DNA of 64,000 nt from an uncultured Lachnospiraceae bacterium (GCA_900315505.1 OMZG01000001.1:124001-188000), one strand, 5' to 3'; counted from the stretch's first letter, positions 35,301-44,907 are shown. Notes: generated by a model not told the origin, from the sequence alone. Made by a program: numbers and translations.

Positions 35301-35816
35301 AAGGATTCGAGGATTGATGAGACTACACCGCTTACAGACCTGCAGCTGCATGATCTGCTGGAGAAGGATCTGCGTCCGTCAGGAATCGTGCTTGATGATT
35401 CGGCTGTGATCAGTGCACTGGATGCGAAGCTGTCTACGGAGTCCGGCTATTATTCTCCGTTTGTATCCATCAACACGAAGAAGGACGGCTCTATCGGAGC
35501 CAGCGGCTCACTGCTCGAGGAGGATTCATTCAATGAGCTGAGACTCTTCACGAGAGATAAGGCAGCCTCACTAGGGAATAGTATTGCCAGTGGTATTACC
35601 GATATCAATCCCTACAGGACGAAGAATGGTTCTGCATGTAAGTACTGTGTGTATAAGGGCGTATGTCATTTCGATACGAGACTGCGTGGCTTCTACTACC
35701 GTGACATTGCAGACAGTCTTTCGGATTCTGCAGCTGATGATGGCGGAAGGAAGCAGGGTGCTTCGCTTAAGGCTCTGATAGCGAGGATTGTAGCAGAGAA
35801 GGAGGAGAAGAAATGA
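32319..35816 (+). CDS. addB: ATP-dependent helicase/nuclease subunit B
   Basis: 1165 residues. With AddA it processes double-strand ends for RecA loading. UvrD-like Walker A AGPSGAGKST near residues 7-16. C-terminal RecB-type nuclease domain with IDYKTGKNRLD near 943. The four cysteines of the AddB iron-sulfur cluster are visible: one in FAECAYTYF near 783 and three in SACKYCVYKGVC near 1106-1114. ATG after AAAGGAGAGG. The stop overlaps the addA start (ATGA). Confidence 0.95.
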   Translation: MNLQIIAGPSGAGKSTYIYRKIVDEAQQNPKKHYLILVPLQYSMQTQRILVFLHPRRSIMNIDVLSFERLAYRVFDELGTKKTQCLDETGKVLLLRHAAALIQDDLGILRRNMGRRGYIDEVKSLISELMQYGYTPDDVSSMASGEALPATFREKAEDIEKLYREFLALLDESMFTQEQVLSLLCEVADRSELLRDSVIVLDGYTGFTPVQKELLGRIFPLVDTVYACITCDPDTDLYNEGSEEGLFHMSREESSFLISLAGEHLCDPVIIDRGQGRFTDSAEMAFLEQHIFREDGSTMSLSGGVKEDGLCDTAASLIRTRNVNTELLYTAEKIHELVRTEKGLHYRDIAVVCPDVEAYRYSIERVYAASGIPVFLDERKQTQFNPLTELVDAALDMVKRHLSYETVMRFLRSGLTPLTVDETDILDDYLYEAAFRNTTYLSKPFVRHTQDFHREEDLEKVEAIRVKLAEPLMRFYDAEKSKTATVTQRLTALFGLLTDFDAERKLLERASSKEEAGDMVSADLYRRMYGFLCDLSDQMVSLLGDERMNVSDFRDMLLDGLDAVKPATVPKSNDAVAFGDLERTRLSDVKVLFLIGAGDDQIPRSTDSGGIFSQEERTILADEGYELAPTDEQKSIRQRFYLYLVLTKARERIYISYHEAGDDDSGVGESYLFEEMRKLFPGLSTREVRPDDPVFLETENSADIVMTRGIRDMVNSGVSSDVKDRTVSLLDVKSISGREDERRAFTRAAFFENAKTPLQKAVTEALYGKNLLMSVSRLETFAECAYTYFLQYGLRLRARKRNEFASLDLGNLYHGALEKYARGLKDAGLTWDSLSEADMQARLLESFRAELGSFSDTEIFADAREGHFSRQAFSNLLFNTGIMTEQIRAGSFVPAYFEQELTGFSDPSDLTVPIGDGRTLSLTGKIDRIDIASGAGACYVKIIDYKTGKNRLDPTKIYAGIQLQLLVYLNAAIDALGRRTDRKVLPGAVFYYHIKDSRIDETTPLTDLQLHDLLEKDLRPSGIVLDDSAVISALDAKLSTESGYYSPFVSINTKKDGSIGASGSLLEEDSFNELRLFTRDKAASLGNSIASGITDINPYRTKNGSACKYCVYKGVCHFDTRLRGFYYRDIADSLSDSAADDGGRKQGASLKALIARIVAEKEEKK

Positions 35817-38800
35817 AGTGGACTGATTCACAGCAGGCAGTTATAGGTTCAGAGGATCAGTCACTTCTTGTGACTGCAGCCGCAGGAAGTGGAAAGACCG
35901 CAGTACTGGTTGAGAGGATCATTGAGAAGCTTACTGGCGCAGATGATCCCTGGGATATCAGTGAGCTCCTCGTGGTGACTTTCACTAAGGCCGCAGCAAA
36001 GGAGATGAAGGGGAGAATATATAAGGCGCTGGATGAAAGGCTTCAGAAGAATCCTCGTGATGCCCGTATCAGACGGATGAGGGAGAAGGTATATTCTTCT
36101 GATATCAGGACCATAGACAGCTTCTGCAAGAATGTGGTGTCTGAGCATTTTTCCCGTATCGGTCTTGACCCGGATTTCAGATTTATGGATTCCGGTGAGA
36201 AGGAGCTTCTGAAGCGTGATGTCATAGAACAGATGATGAGGGATGAATACGAGAAGGGGAAGGAGGATTTTCTTGCCCTTTCTGATATGTTTTCATCGAA
36301 GGGCTCGGATGATGCCCTGACTGCCATAATTCTTGATATATATGATAAGGCACAGGCTTATGCGTGGCCGCACAGATTCTATTCATCACTGATGGAGAGC
36401 ATAGCAGAGGTAGATGCCGATACAGTAGCTGACTGCAGCTGGATGAAGAGTCTCGTTGCCTGGGTTAAGGATTATGCAGGGGAGACCGTCACAGAGGTAG
36501 AGCGTCTCATAAGGATAGCTTCTGCGCAGAATGATAATGGGGTCTTCGATACCATCATCACGAATCTGTCGGCGGATGAGGGATTCTTCAAAGCGCTGTC
36601 TGAAGCAGAGGATTACAATACCATTCATTCACTTGCAGATACCTACAGGTTCGCGAGAGTAGGAAGGCAGCAGGCAGCTAAAGGGACAGAAGAAGAGAAG
36701 GGCATTGCGGATGCGATCAAGGTCAGAAGAGATGAGTATAAGAGCTTTTTCAATGAGAAGATGAAGGAGAAGTTCCTGTACAGCTCTACAGAGATCATTG
36801 CTGAGGAAGAAAATGCCAAGGTTCCTGTTCTGAGGGAGATCATTCGTCTGGCAGAGGAATTCGATGATGCTTACCTTGCTGAGAAGACAGACAGGAAGTC
36901 ATTCGAATTCTCAGATGTAGAGCATTTTGCGGTAAGGATCCTGATGAATGAGGACGGAACCATCACGGATGCTGCGGAGAATTACAGGAAGAGATACCGT
37001 GAGGTGATGGTTGATGAGTACCAGGATACCAATGAGCTGAATGAGATGATACTGTCAGCGGTGACAAGGGATCGGACGAATTACTTCATGGTAGGTGATG
37101 TGAAGCAGTCCATCTATGGATTCCGTAATGCAGACCCGGGGATCATCATAGGAAAGTCCGATACCTATGAGAAGAGGGATGATGCACAGTTCCGCAGGAT
37201 TGATCTCGACAGGAACTTCCGAAGCAGGAAATGTGTCACCGATACGGTAAATGACATATTCAGACTGGTAATGATTCCTGAGATCGGTGGCGTGATCTAT
37301 GATGAGTCAGCTGAGCTGAAATTCGGAGCGGATTACTATCCGGAGATTCCCGAGGGTCAGGATAATGCCACAGAGACCGTGGTTCTGCTTCGTGACGATG
37401 ACGAGCTGAATGAGATCTCTGACGACAATATGTCTCTTGAAGCTACATGGATTGCCCAGAAGATTCAGTCAATGATGAAGGGCTTCATGGTAGCTGATGG
37501 GAAGGGCGGGATGAGACCGCTTCAGTATCAGGACATTGCCGTCACCCTGCGCAGTACGAAGGTCAATGCAGCGAAGATCATGGAGGTTTTCAATGCTTAC
37601 GGTATTCCAGCTGAGAATGCGGCAGATACAGGATATTTCAGCGCACCGGAGGTGGTGGCGGCACTGAACTATCTGAGGGTCATTGACAATCCGAGACAGG
37701 ATATCCCTCTGACCTCGATACTGACGTCTATGTTCTATGGCTTTTCCGATGAGGACCTGGCGCTTATCAGGACTGCCCATGAGGATATGTCATTTCACGA
37801 GGCTGTGCTTGCAGAACGTGATGATCCGAAGGCAGCCTTATCCGAGGGTGCGAGGAAGAGGCTTAATGACTTTTTCACGGAGCTTGCGAAGCTGCGTGAG
37901 AGAGCATCGGATACACCGGTTTATGAGGTTCTTGCTGAGCTGTTTTCAGATACCGGATATGACCTCCTGGTCAGCTGTCTGCCTGGTGGTGATCGAAGGA
38001 GAGAGAATCTGATGAAGCTTATCGATAAGGCCTGTGCCTTCACGAGGACGAGCTACTCAGGCATTGCATCCTTTGTCTCATATATCGAGAGACTCGGGCA
38101 GTACAATGCAGATGAGGGTGAAGCTGACACAGGTAATGGCGGCGATGCCGTGAGGATCATGACCATTCACAAGAGCAAGGGACTTGAATTCCCGGTCGTA
38201 TTTGCAGTCGGACTCGGAAAGAAATTCATAAAGACCTCTACCAGCGTGGAGATCGGCGCAGGCGGAAATGATATTTCCATGCCGCTCATAGATACAGCAA
38301 GGCACAGCAGGAAGGAGACCGTGCATCTGGCAATGCTTCGCTCATGGAAGGATGACAGTGAGCTCGGTGAGGAGCTCCGTGTTCTGTATGTGGCTCTCAC
38401 CAGAGCAAAGGAGAAGCTGATACTCGTAGGATGTCTGTCAGAGAAGGACAGGGACAGTCTGATGGAAAAGGGCAGGAATATAAGCACTGACCGTCTGTCA
38501 TATTCGGCTCTCAAGGGAGCAGGCAGCTTTTATAAGGTGATCCTGCCAGCACTTGTGAAGAACGGATATGTGATACAGTCGCCGGATGCATCTGACTTCG
38601 TAGAAAATGAAGCCGAGGCTGCAAAGGAGCGTGAGGATATACGGACTCTTCTGAACAGTGAGGGTAGCGCTTCTGTGAAGGACAGGGCTCTGAAGCTGTA
38701 TGAGAGATTCACGCATCCGTATGCTTATGAGAGGGAAGTCATTCCCAAGCAGAAGTACTCGGTTTCTGAGATCAAGAAGGCCGCAATTGAAGCGGAGCTG

Positions 38801-39457
38801 AGAGAGGAAGCAGAGGACATGATACAGTCTGAGACCTCTGATGAGGAATTCATTCCGACTGTTCCTGCTTTCCTGAATCACGAGGCACCGGTGAAGGACA
38901 AGTCAGTCCTCGGCACCGAGAGAGGTACGGCGATGCATCGTTTCTTAGAGAAGCTGGACTTCTCAAGGACTCCGCTTTCAGAGTCTCTCGAGGAGCAGAT
39001 CTCTGTAGAAGTGGATAAGGGATTCCTCACGACTGATCAGGAGCAGATCCTGAAGAGAAAGCAGCTTGCGACATTCCTCTCGACAGACCTTGCACACAGG
39101 ATGCAGGAGGCAGACAGGAATGGAGAGCTGTACCGTGAGCAGGCTTTTGTAGCAGGAGATACGCCGGAATTCTTTTTCGGTGATCTGACGGATGATACGG
39201 ACGGAGTGTCATCAGAGGATCAGATAATTATTCAGGGAATTATTGATGCATTTTTTGTAGAAAATGGTAAAATAGTTCTGTTGGATTATAAGACTGATAA
39301 GGTGAGGACAGAAGGGGAGCTTCTTCAGAAGTATAAGAAGCAGCTTCAGCTGTATCAGATAGCTGTGGAGAGGGGAATGAATCTGCCTGTATCAGAGATG
39401 TATCTGTATTCCTTTGCATTAGGAAAGCAGGTAGCAGTACCTCTTGTCTCTCACTGA
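35813..39457 (+). CDS. addA: ATP-dependent helicase/nuclease subunit A
   Basis: 1214 residues, UvrD/Rep superfamily 3'-5' helicase plus nuclease. Walker A TAAAGSGKTAVL near 20-31, TFTKAAAKEM near 57, Walker B VDEYQDTNELNEM near 399-411, motif V region IMTIHKSKGLEFPVVF near 782-797, motif VI LYVALTRAKEKL near 856, nuclease motif LLDYKTDKV near 1155. Translationally coupled to addB by the ATGA overlap. Confidence 0.96.
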   Translation: MKWTDSQQAVIGSEDQSLLVTAAAGSGKTAVLVERIIEKLTGADDPWDISELLVVTFTKAAAKEMKGRIYKALDERLQKNPRDARIRRMREKVYSSDIRTIDSFCKNVVSEHFSRIGLDPDFRFMDSGEKELLKRDVIEQMMRDEYEKGKEDFLALSDMFSSKGSDDALTAIILDIYDKAQAYAWPHRFYSSLMESIAEVDADTVADCSWMKSLVAWVKDYAGETVTEVERLIRIASAQNDNGVFDTIITNLSADEGFFKALSEAEDYNTIHSLADTYRFARVGRQQAAKGTEEEKGIADAIKVRRDEYKSFFNEKMKEKFLYSSTEIIAEEENAKVPVLREIIRLAEEFDDAYLAEKTDRKSFEFSDVEHFAVRILMNEDGTITDAAENYRKRYREVMVDEYQDTNELNEMILSAVTRDRTNYFMVGDVKQSIYGFRNADPGIIIGKSDTYEKRDDAQFRRIDLDRNFRSRKCVTDTVNDIFRLVMIPEIGGVIYDESAELKFGADYYPEIPEGQDNATETVVLLRDDDELNEISDDNMSLEATWIAQKIQSMMKGFMVADGKGGMRPLQYQDIAVTLRSTKVNAAKIMEVFNAYGIPAENAADTGYFSAPEVVAALNYLRVIDNPRQDIPLTSILTSMFYGFSDEDLALIRTAHEDMSFHEAVLAERDDPKAALSEGARKRLNDFFTELAKLRERASDTPVYEVLAELFSDTGYDLLVSCLPGGDRRRENLMKLIDKACAFTRTSYSGIASFVSYIERLGQYNADEGEADTGNGGDAVRIMTIHKSKGLEFPVVFAVGLGKKFIKTSTSVEIGAGGNDISMPLIDTARHSRKETVHLAMLRSWKDDSELGEELRVLYVALTRAKEKLILVGCLSEKDRDSLMEKGRNISTDRLSYSALKGAGSFYKVILPALVKNGYVIQSPDASDFVENEAEAAKEREDIRTLLNSEGSASVKDRALKLYERFTHPYAYEREVIPKQKYSVSEIKKAAIEAELREEAEDMIQSETSDEEFIPTVPAFLNHEAPVKDKSVLGTERGTAMHRFLEKLDFSRTPLSESLEEQISVEVDKGFLTTDQEQILKRKQLATFLSTDLAHRMQEADRNGELYREQAFVAGDTPEFFFGDLTDDTDGVSSEDQIIIQGIIDAFFVENGKIVLLDYKTDKVRTEGELLQKYKKQLQLYQIAVERGMNLPVSEMYLYSFALGKQVAVPLVSH

Positions 39458-39482
39458 GCATGTATTGAATCAGGATAGAAGT

Positions 39483-40478
39483 ATGTTAAGGAAGAAATTA
39501 ATTGCAATGATAGCCGCTGCTGCCTTTACTGTCACAGGTCTGTCAGGATGTACCTTCGACGGGAAGCAGGTCATTTTCACGACAGGCACGATGCCGGGCA
39601 CTGTATTCCGTATCGGGAAGCTGTCATGCAGCAGGAAGACCGCCAGGGTGTATCTGGCAAATTATTATAATATATATGGGAAGACCGGTGACATCTGTCT
39701 CTGGGAACAGAATCTGAATACATCGCGTCTGGTGCAGAATATCAGGAAGGCTGCCATTGACAGGCTGTCAGTGGTATATGCACTGAATCTGTATGCCGAT
39801 GAGAATGATATTGATCTCACGAGTCAGGAGGAGAGTCTCGTAGAGAAGGCGGCTGGCAGCTATTATGGCAGTCTTTCTGCAAATGACAGGAAGGCACTTG
39901 ATGTAAGCGAGTCAGATATCAGAGGCATGTATGAGAAGGAGGCTCTTGCATCCAAGGTATATACGAAGATTGTATCGAAGGCTGATGATGAGGTATCTGA
40001 TGAAGAGGCCAGGGTCATGGATGCAGTGCTTATCACCTTTGAAGCCGGTGATGAGACTGATGCAGATAAGGCTCTGAGGGAGCTGGATGACGGTACTGAT
40101 ATATCAATAGTAGCAAAAGAATACTCCACTGACAAGAAGACCTCAGTGAATATCTGCCGTAGCTCGTATCCTGATGAGATCTGCAATGCCGCCTTTGCAC
40201 TCGATGAGAATGAGTATTCCACTCCTGTCACGACGAAGGACGGTACATACATCATCTACTGCGTCTCCAAGTTTGATGAGGCGAAGTCGGATGAGAACCG
40301 GACGAATATCATTAACAGCCGGAAGAAGAAGGTCATGGATTCGATCATAGAGAAGCAGAACCAGAAGGACTATTCGTATATCGATGAGAATGCGTGGAAG
40401 GATATTTCCGAGAAGCTCGGTCATGAAATAGATACAGACAGCTTCTTCAGCACCCTCTCTGACAATATAAGTTTCTAG
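39483..40478 (+). CDS. Lipoprotein with parvulin-type peptidyl-prolyl isomerase domain
   Basis: 331 residues from ATG 39483; the longer open frame upstream only adds residues before the signal peptide. Lipoprotein signal: LRKKLIAMIAAAAF core and lipobox LSGC with Cys at about residue 22. A SurA/PrsA-like helical N-terminal domain is followed by a diverged parvulin region at about 170-275 (VMDAVLITFEAGD, AKEYSTD, AFALDENEYSTPV, GTYIIYCV). Likely a membrane-anchored foldase on the outer face. It starts 25 bases after addA, with a weak ribosome binding site. Confidence 0.8.
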   Translation: MLRKKLIAMIAAAAFTVTGLSGCTFDGKQVIFTTGTMPGTVFRIGKLSCSRKTARVYLANYYNIYGKTGDICLWEQNLNTSRLVQNIRKAAIDRLSVVYALNLYADENDIDLTSQEESLVEKAAGSYYGSLSANDRKALDVSESDIRGMYEKEALASKVYTKIVSKADDEVSDEEARVMDAVLITFEAGDETDADKALRELDDGTDISIVAKEYSTDKKTSVNICRSSYPDEICNAAFALDENEYSTPVTTKDGTYIIYCVSKFDEAKSDENRTNIINSRKKKVMDSIIEKQNQKDYSYIDENAWKDISEKLGHEIDTDSFFSTLSDNISF

Positions 40479-40561
40479 TATAATGCTGCGGCTTGCCTCA
40501 ATATGGTACTTTTTCACAAAAAAAGTATGAAAATTTCCTAAAATTTTATAAGTTTAGAACC

Positions 40562-40589
40562 TTGGATTTTTATTGAAACATAGTATAAT
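40562..40589 (+). promoter_or_regulatory. Promoter of the Ala/Lys-rich protein
   Basis: TTGGAT at 40562-40567, 16 bases, TATAAT at 40584-40589; the ATG is 61 bases further on with AGAGGAG in front. Confidence 0.6.
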
Positions 40590-40650
40590 AGATTATGGTG
40601 TAAAAAGTTTTACAGAGATCAAAGTATTTTGATTGAGAGGAGACGTCTAA

Positions 40651-41232
40651 ATGACATCCAGGAAACCATCAGAAAAGAAGTCCGCTGATCTCTCAGCCAC
40701 TGTTCGTGAGATCTTAAATCTCAGCGAAGAAACAGGAAAGAAAGCAGCAGACGGAATCAGAAAAGAGGCAGCAAAAGTGAAAGAAGCTACGACAAAGGCA
40801 GCGGAGGCTGCTAAGGCAAAGAAGGCAGAAGAGAAGAAAACAGAGGAGACAAAGGTGACATCAGCTACAGAAGAGAAGGCTCCTGCAAAGAAGGCCACTT
40901 CTACAAAGAAGTCTGCAGCAAAGAAGACAGCATCTAAGGCAGCCAGTGCCGCAAAGAGCACAGCAAAGAAGGCTACCACAGCAGTGAAGAAGACTGTAGA
41001 GTCAGCTAAGGCAAAGGCTGAGGAGAAGGCTTGTGCACCAAAGGTGTTTATCCAGTTCGCAGGCAACAGCTTCAGTCTTGAAGAGATTCTTGAGGATGCC
41101 AGGAAGGATTACACCAATGGCCGCAAGAAGAATTTCAAGGACGTACAGATCTATATCAAGCCTGAGGATGGCAAGGCATATTATGTTGCTGATGGAGATC
41201 CGGGTGCAGTTGATCTCAGGTACGAGCAGTAA
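40651..41232 (+). CDS. Histone H1-like Ala/Lys-rich protein with DUF6465-type C-terminus
   Basis: 193 residues. Residues about 35-125 are low-complexity Ala/Lys/Glu/Thr with repeated KKA, AKK and AAKS units like the C-terminal tails of bacterial histone H1-like proteins, which bind DNA non-specifically. The C-terminal 60 residues are a compact domain (VFIQFAGNSFSLEEILEDAR, then VQIYIKPEDGKAYYVADGD) that I assign to DUF6465, common in Lachnospiraceae. Monocistronic with its own promoter and terminator. A nucleoid role is an inference from composition. Confidence 0.75.
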   Translation: MTSRKPSEKKSADLSATVREILNLSEETGKKAADGIRKEAAKVKEATTKAAEAAKAKKAEEKKTEETKVTSATEEKAPAKKATSTKKSAAKKTASKAASAAKSTAKKATTAVKKTVESAKAKAEEKACAPKVFIQFAGNSFSLEEILEDARKDYTNGRKKNFKDVQIYIKPEDGKAYYVADGDPGAVDLRYEQ

Positions 41233-41253
41233 TCCATATACATACGGATATAC

Positions 41254-41287
41254 AGGAGTCAGGGAATTTTCCCCGGCTCCTTTTTTT
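41254..41287 (+). terminator. Intrinsic terminator of the Ala/Lys-rich gene
   Basis: GGAGTC-A-GGGAA paired with TTCCCCGGCTCC, followed by seven T. Confidence 0.8.
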
Positions 41288-41399
41288 ATATCAGACTTTT
41301 ATCTTTTCTAAAATTAATCTGTATTTAGTCACACATAATTCACATATATGATATATGATCGAACCATCGTCATTTTATATCCCCGAATCGGAGGCTTTC

Positions 41400-43016
41400 A
41401 TGGAAAAGAAAAAAACAGGCAGAAAAAGGTGGATCATCCTGGGTTGCATTATCGCAGTCGTGCTGGTCGTGATCATAGCGGCTGAAGCAGGAAGACGCAG
41501 CAGATCAGCATCAGAGCAGAATGATTCAGTAAAGAGCGTAAAGGTACAGAAGGGCACGATTGCCAATACGATCACGGCAAGCGGTACGCTTGCGGAAGCA
41601 GAGACGACAGATATTACCATTCCTTCCGGAGTCACAGTGAAGAAGGTAGTCGTGGAAGAAGGCGATTCTGTAGAGAAGGGTGATGACCTGGCAAAGATGG
41701 ATATGACCTCGGTGAAGGAGCAGATCTACAATGTGAGGGATTCTATTTCTACAATTGATTCGACTCTCAAGTCCATAAAGAGTAAGTCCGGGTCAAAGTA
41801 CACCGCGCAGAGGGAGATGCTCAATGCGCAGAAGAAGGATCTGAATACGGCTCTGAAGAGGCTTCAGAGGATAGAGAATACCGGAACTATCACTGCTACA
41901 GCTTCGGGTACTATCGATTCTATAAACGTAAGTGATTCAACAGGATCATCAGCTTCTACTACTACCTCAGGAAGCACATCGTCAGGCTCGACAGACATGT
42001 CGTCTATCAGCGGGCTGTCAGGTATTACAGGAATGAGCGCAGATTCGACCGGAATGGCCGCAACCCAGCTGTCAGAAAAGGTAAGTGCCGATGATCAGAC
42101 GGGTACATCGGATTCGTCCTCTTCAGATACAGATACCTCATCTGATTCGAAGAAATCTGATGACACAAGCACCGGTGACAGCAATGCCGATGTCTCAGAT
42201 GAGGATCTGCAGAAAATGATAGAGGAGCAGCAGAAGAAGGATCAGGGCAGCAGCTCATCGCAGAAAAATACCACATCACAGAAAAATACCACATCACAGA
42301 GTTATGGAAGCTCATCGCTTTCCGGACTTACATCGGGCTCTACGGATACCTCATCATATACGTCCCAGGCCTCTTCAGATGTCACCTATACCACCGCATT
42401 TACAGTGTCTACAGGAGACAAGATGCAGATAGACCTGTCGGTCGATGAGCTGGATATCCTGAATGTAAAGGAAGGGCAGGGGGTAAGTGTTACTCTCGAT
42501 GCTCTTGATGACCAGAGCTTTACAGGTGAGATCACGAATGTATCTCATGTAGGTACAAACAACGGCGGTTCGACCAAATATACTGTGAGCTGCCAGATTG
42601 ACAAGACTGATGACATGCTTGTCGGAATGAATGCAACGGCAGTCATTACCGTCGATTCAGCAGAGGATGTACTTACTATTCCACTATCTGCAGTTCAGGA
42701 GGATAATGGCTCATCCTATGTCTATACGACAAATGATAATGGAACTCTTGGTGGAAGGACTGAGGTGACGACCGGCCTGTCTGATGACAGTACGGTAGAG
42801 ATTACAGAGGGACTTTCTGAGGGAGACACAGTCTGCTACAAGGATCTCTCGGGACAGGAGCTCACGAGCTCGCAGAATAATGTGTCGAACATGAGAGATT
42901 CGATGATGCAGCAGAATGGCAGCAGTGACAGTGGTAAGGGCGGCGGCCCTGGTGGAGATTCAAACGGCGGAGGTATGCCTCCATCAGGTGGAAATGGCGG
43001 ACCGGGAGGCAATTAA
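41400..43016 (+). CDS. MacA/HlyD-like periplasmic-adaptor-type subunit of an ABC exporter
   Basis: 538 residues from ATG 41400, seven bases after CGGAGG. One N-terminal membrane anchor (WIILGCIIAVVLVVIIA), a lipoyl half-motif (GTLAEAETTDITIPSGVTVKKVVVEEGD), a short coiled coil (about 95-150), then a Ser/Thr/Asp/Gly-rich insertion of about 150 residues including a tandem SQKNTT repeat, and the beta-barrel/membrane-proximal domains (about 340-470). The C-terminal 40 residues are Gly/Ser-rich. The stop codon overlaps the ATPase start by one base. Substrate unknown. Confidence 0.85.
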   Translation: MEKKKTGRKRWIILGCIIAVVLVVIIAAEAGRRSRSASEQNDSVKSVKVQKGTIANTITASGTLAEAETTDITIPSGVTVKKVVVEEGDSVEKGDDLAKMDMTSVKEQIYNVRDSISTIDSTLKSIKSKSGSKYTAQREMLNAQKKDLNTALKRLQRIENTGTITATASGTIDSINVSDSTGSSASTTTSGSTSSGSTDMSSISGLSGITGMSADSTGMAATQLSEKVSADDQTGTSDSSSSDTDTSSDSKKSDDTSTGDSNADVSDEDLQKMIEEQQKKDQGSSSSQKNTTSQKNTTSQSYGSSSLSGLTSGSTDTSSYTSQASSDVTYTTAFTVSTGDKMQIDLSVDELDILNVKEGQGVSVTLDALDDQSFTGEITNVSHVGTNNGGSTKYTVSCQIDKTDDMLVGMNATAVITVDSAEDVLTIPLSAVQEDNGSSYVYTTNDNGTLGGRTEVTTGLSDDSTVEITEGLSEGDTVCYKDLSGQELTSSQNNVSNMRDSMMQQNGSSDSGKGGGPGGDSNGGGMPPSGGNGGPGGN

Positions 43017-43726
43017 TGGATGAAGAAAAAATGATCCTCCTGTCCGACGTATCAAAGGTTTATAAGATAGGTGACACCGTAGTAAAGGCATTGGATCACG
43101 CCAATATGCATGTGAACCGCGGCGAGTTCGTAAGCGTCATCGGGCCTTCCGGATCAGGTAAGTCCACTCTTATGAATATCATCGGATGTCTGGATACCGC
43201 GACCTCGGGACAGTACTTTCTTGATGGACAGGAGATTGCTAATTACAGTAAGAACGAGCTTTCAAGGATAAGAAACAGAAAAATAGGATTCATCTTTCAG
43301 GATTTCAACCTGCTTCCGAAGCTTACAGCGTATGAAAATGTTGAGCTTCCTCTGATCTATCAGGGCCTTCCGGCCTCGAGGAGAAAGGAACAGGCGGAGG
43401 AGGCCCTGAATCAGCTGGGACTCTGGGAGAGGCGTGATCACAAGCCTGCAGAGTTGTCTGGCGGCCAGCAGCAGAGAGTCGCAATTGCAAGAGCATTAGC
43501 CACGCATCCGTCACTTTTTCTTGCTGATGAGCCGACGGGTAATCTCGATCAGAAGACAGGCGGGATGCTCCTTGAACTTTTCCATAAGCTGAATGAAGAG
43601 GGAAATACTATCCTTCTCATCACTCATGATGTAAAGGTCGCAAAGGAAGCCACAAGATCCATAAAGATCCTCGACGGTCACGTGACAATGGTACAGGATC
43701 AGAGTGAGATCGAGGAGGTGGTCTGA
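43016..43726 (+). CDS. MacB/LolD-type ABC transporter ATPase
   Basis: 236 residues. Walker [10 protein letters not shown] near 42-50, signature [15 protein letters not shown] near 146-160, Walker [13 protein letters not shown] near 166-177, H-loop LLITHD near 200. The family pairs with FtsX-like permeases in antimicrobial peptide, macrolide or lipoprotein export. Overlaps the permease start by one base, which indicates translational coupling in a three-gene operon. Confidence 0.93.
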   Translation: MDEEKMILLSDVSKVYKIGDTVVKALDHANMHVNRGEFVSVIGPSGSGKSTLMNIIGCLDTATSGQYFLDGQEIANYSKNELSRIRNRKIGFIFQDFNLLPKLTAYENVELPLIYQGLPASRRKEQAEEALNQLGLWERRDHKPAELSGGQQQRVAIARALATHPSLFLADEPTGNLDQKTGGMLLELFHKLNEEGNTILLITHDVKVAKEATRSIKILDGHVTMVQDQSEIEEVV

Positions 43727-44907
43727 TGGTAAGATCTTCAATAAAAATGGCCTTCAACTCCGTTTTTTCAAATAAGCTGAGATCATTTCTCACGATGCTC
43801 GGGATCATCATCGGAGTTGTGGCACTTGTAGTACTTGTGTCGATCACTACATCGGCGACATCGACGATTACTGACACGATTTCAGAGATCAGCACAAATT
43901 CGATCACCGTGACGATCACGGATGATAAGGATAATCCCCTGAAGCTTTCGGATATGGACGATATAGCGGCACTCGATGATGTGGCAGCAGTCGCACCATC
44001 AGCCGTATCATCGGCAAATGTAAAGAATGGCAGTGATACCGAGACCATGAAGCTTACCGGAACTACGGCCTCATATCAGGTAGTAAACGGAACGGAGCTT
44101 GCATCCGGGAGATTCCTGAAATCGGCGGATGTGGACAATCATTCTAATGTGGCTGTGATCAATGCGGACACGGCAAGGGATATTCTGGGCGTGTATAACA
44201 CACAGCAGGCTATAGGAAAGACGATCAGTCTCAACGAAATGCCATACACCGTTATTGGTGTTATAAAGCAGTCAGATACTACTGTAATGCTTGGCTCCTC
44301 TTATGAGGCGTATATTCCTTTTACCTCGCTGGAGAGACTCGCTACCACGGTCAGGGATATCTCAAGCTTCTCAGTGGCTCCGAAATCGGATGCCGTGTCC
44401 GACAGGGCCCAGCAGGAGGTTGATGAATACCTGCTTGACAGATTTTCAAATGACTCTGATGCCTTTACCGTGATCAATATGAAGGTCATCGCTGATACAC
44501 TCAGCAAGGTGACGGATGTCATGGCACTGATGCTAGGCGGTATTGCAGCCATCTCGCTGCTCGTGGGCGGAATCGGGATCATGAATATCATGCTCGTATC
44601 CGTGACAGAGCGTACGAAGGAGATCGGTATCAGAAAAGCAATCGGAGCTACTGAGGGCAGCATCATGCTCCAGTTCCTGATAGAGGCTCTGGTGATCTGT
44701 CTCATCGGTGCAGTCATAGGCCTTGTGATCAGCGGCATCATAATCGCAGCGATAAATGCGTTTACAGAGTACAGCTTCTGGCTCAATCCGACGGTATGCG
44801 TGGTAGCATCAGTATTCTCGATTGGAATCGGACTCCTCTTCGGATTATATCCGGCAAAGAAGGCAGCCGGCAAGGACCCGATAGAAGCGCTGCACTATGC
44901 AGGGTGA
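43726..44907 (+). CDS. MacB/FtsX-type ABC transporter permease
   Basis: 393 residues. Topology is the MacB one: a first membrane segment (LRSFLTMLGIIIGVVALVVLVS, about 18-39), a large extracytoplasmic domain (about 45-260), and three C-terminal segments (about 270-385) with GGIGIMNIMLVSVTERTKEIGIRKAIGA, the FtsX signature, and the ending PAKKAAGKDPIEALHYAG. Works with the preceding ATPase and adaptor. Confidence 0.93.
   Translation: MVRSSIKMAFNSVFSNKLRSFLTMLGIIIGVVALVVLVSITTSATSTITDTISEISTNSITVTITDDKDNPLKLSDMDDIAALDDVAAVAPSAVSSANVKNGSDTETMKLTGTTASYQVVNGTELASGRFLKSADVDNHSNVAVINADTARDILGVYNTQQAIGKTISLNEMPYTVIGVIKQSDTTVMLGSSYEAYIPFTSLERLATTVRDISSFSVAPKSDAVSDRAQQEVDEYLLDRFSNDSDAFTVINMKVIADTLSKVTDVMALMLGGIAAISLLVGGIGIMNIMLVSVTERTKEIGIRKAIGATEGSIMLQFLIEALVICLIGAVIGLVISGIIIAAINAFTEYSFWLNPTVCVVASVFSIGIGLLFGLYPAKKAAGKDPIEALHYAG

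Noticed and set aside
40647-41066. 139-residue Ala/Phe/Ser/Val-rich minus-strand frame that looks like a membrane protein
   Set aside because: It is the exact reverse reading of the Ala/Lys-rich tract, where AAG and GCN codons automatically give an open hydrophobic frame.
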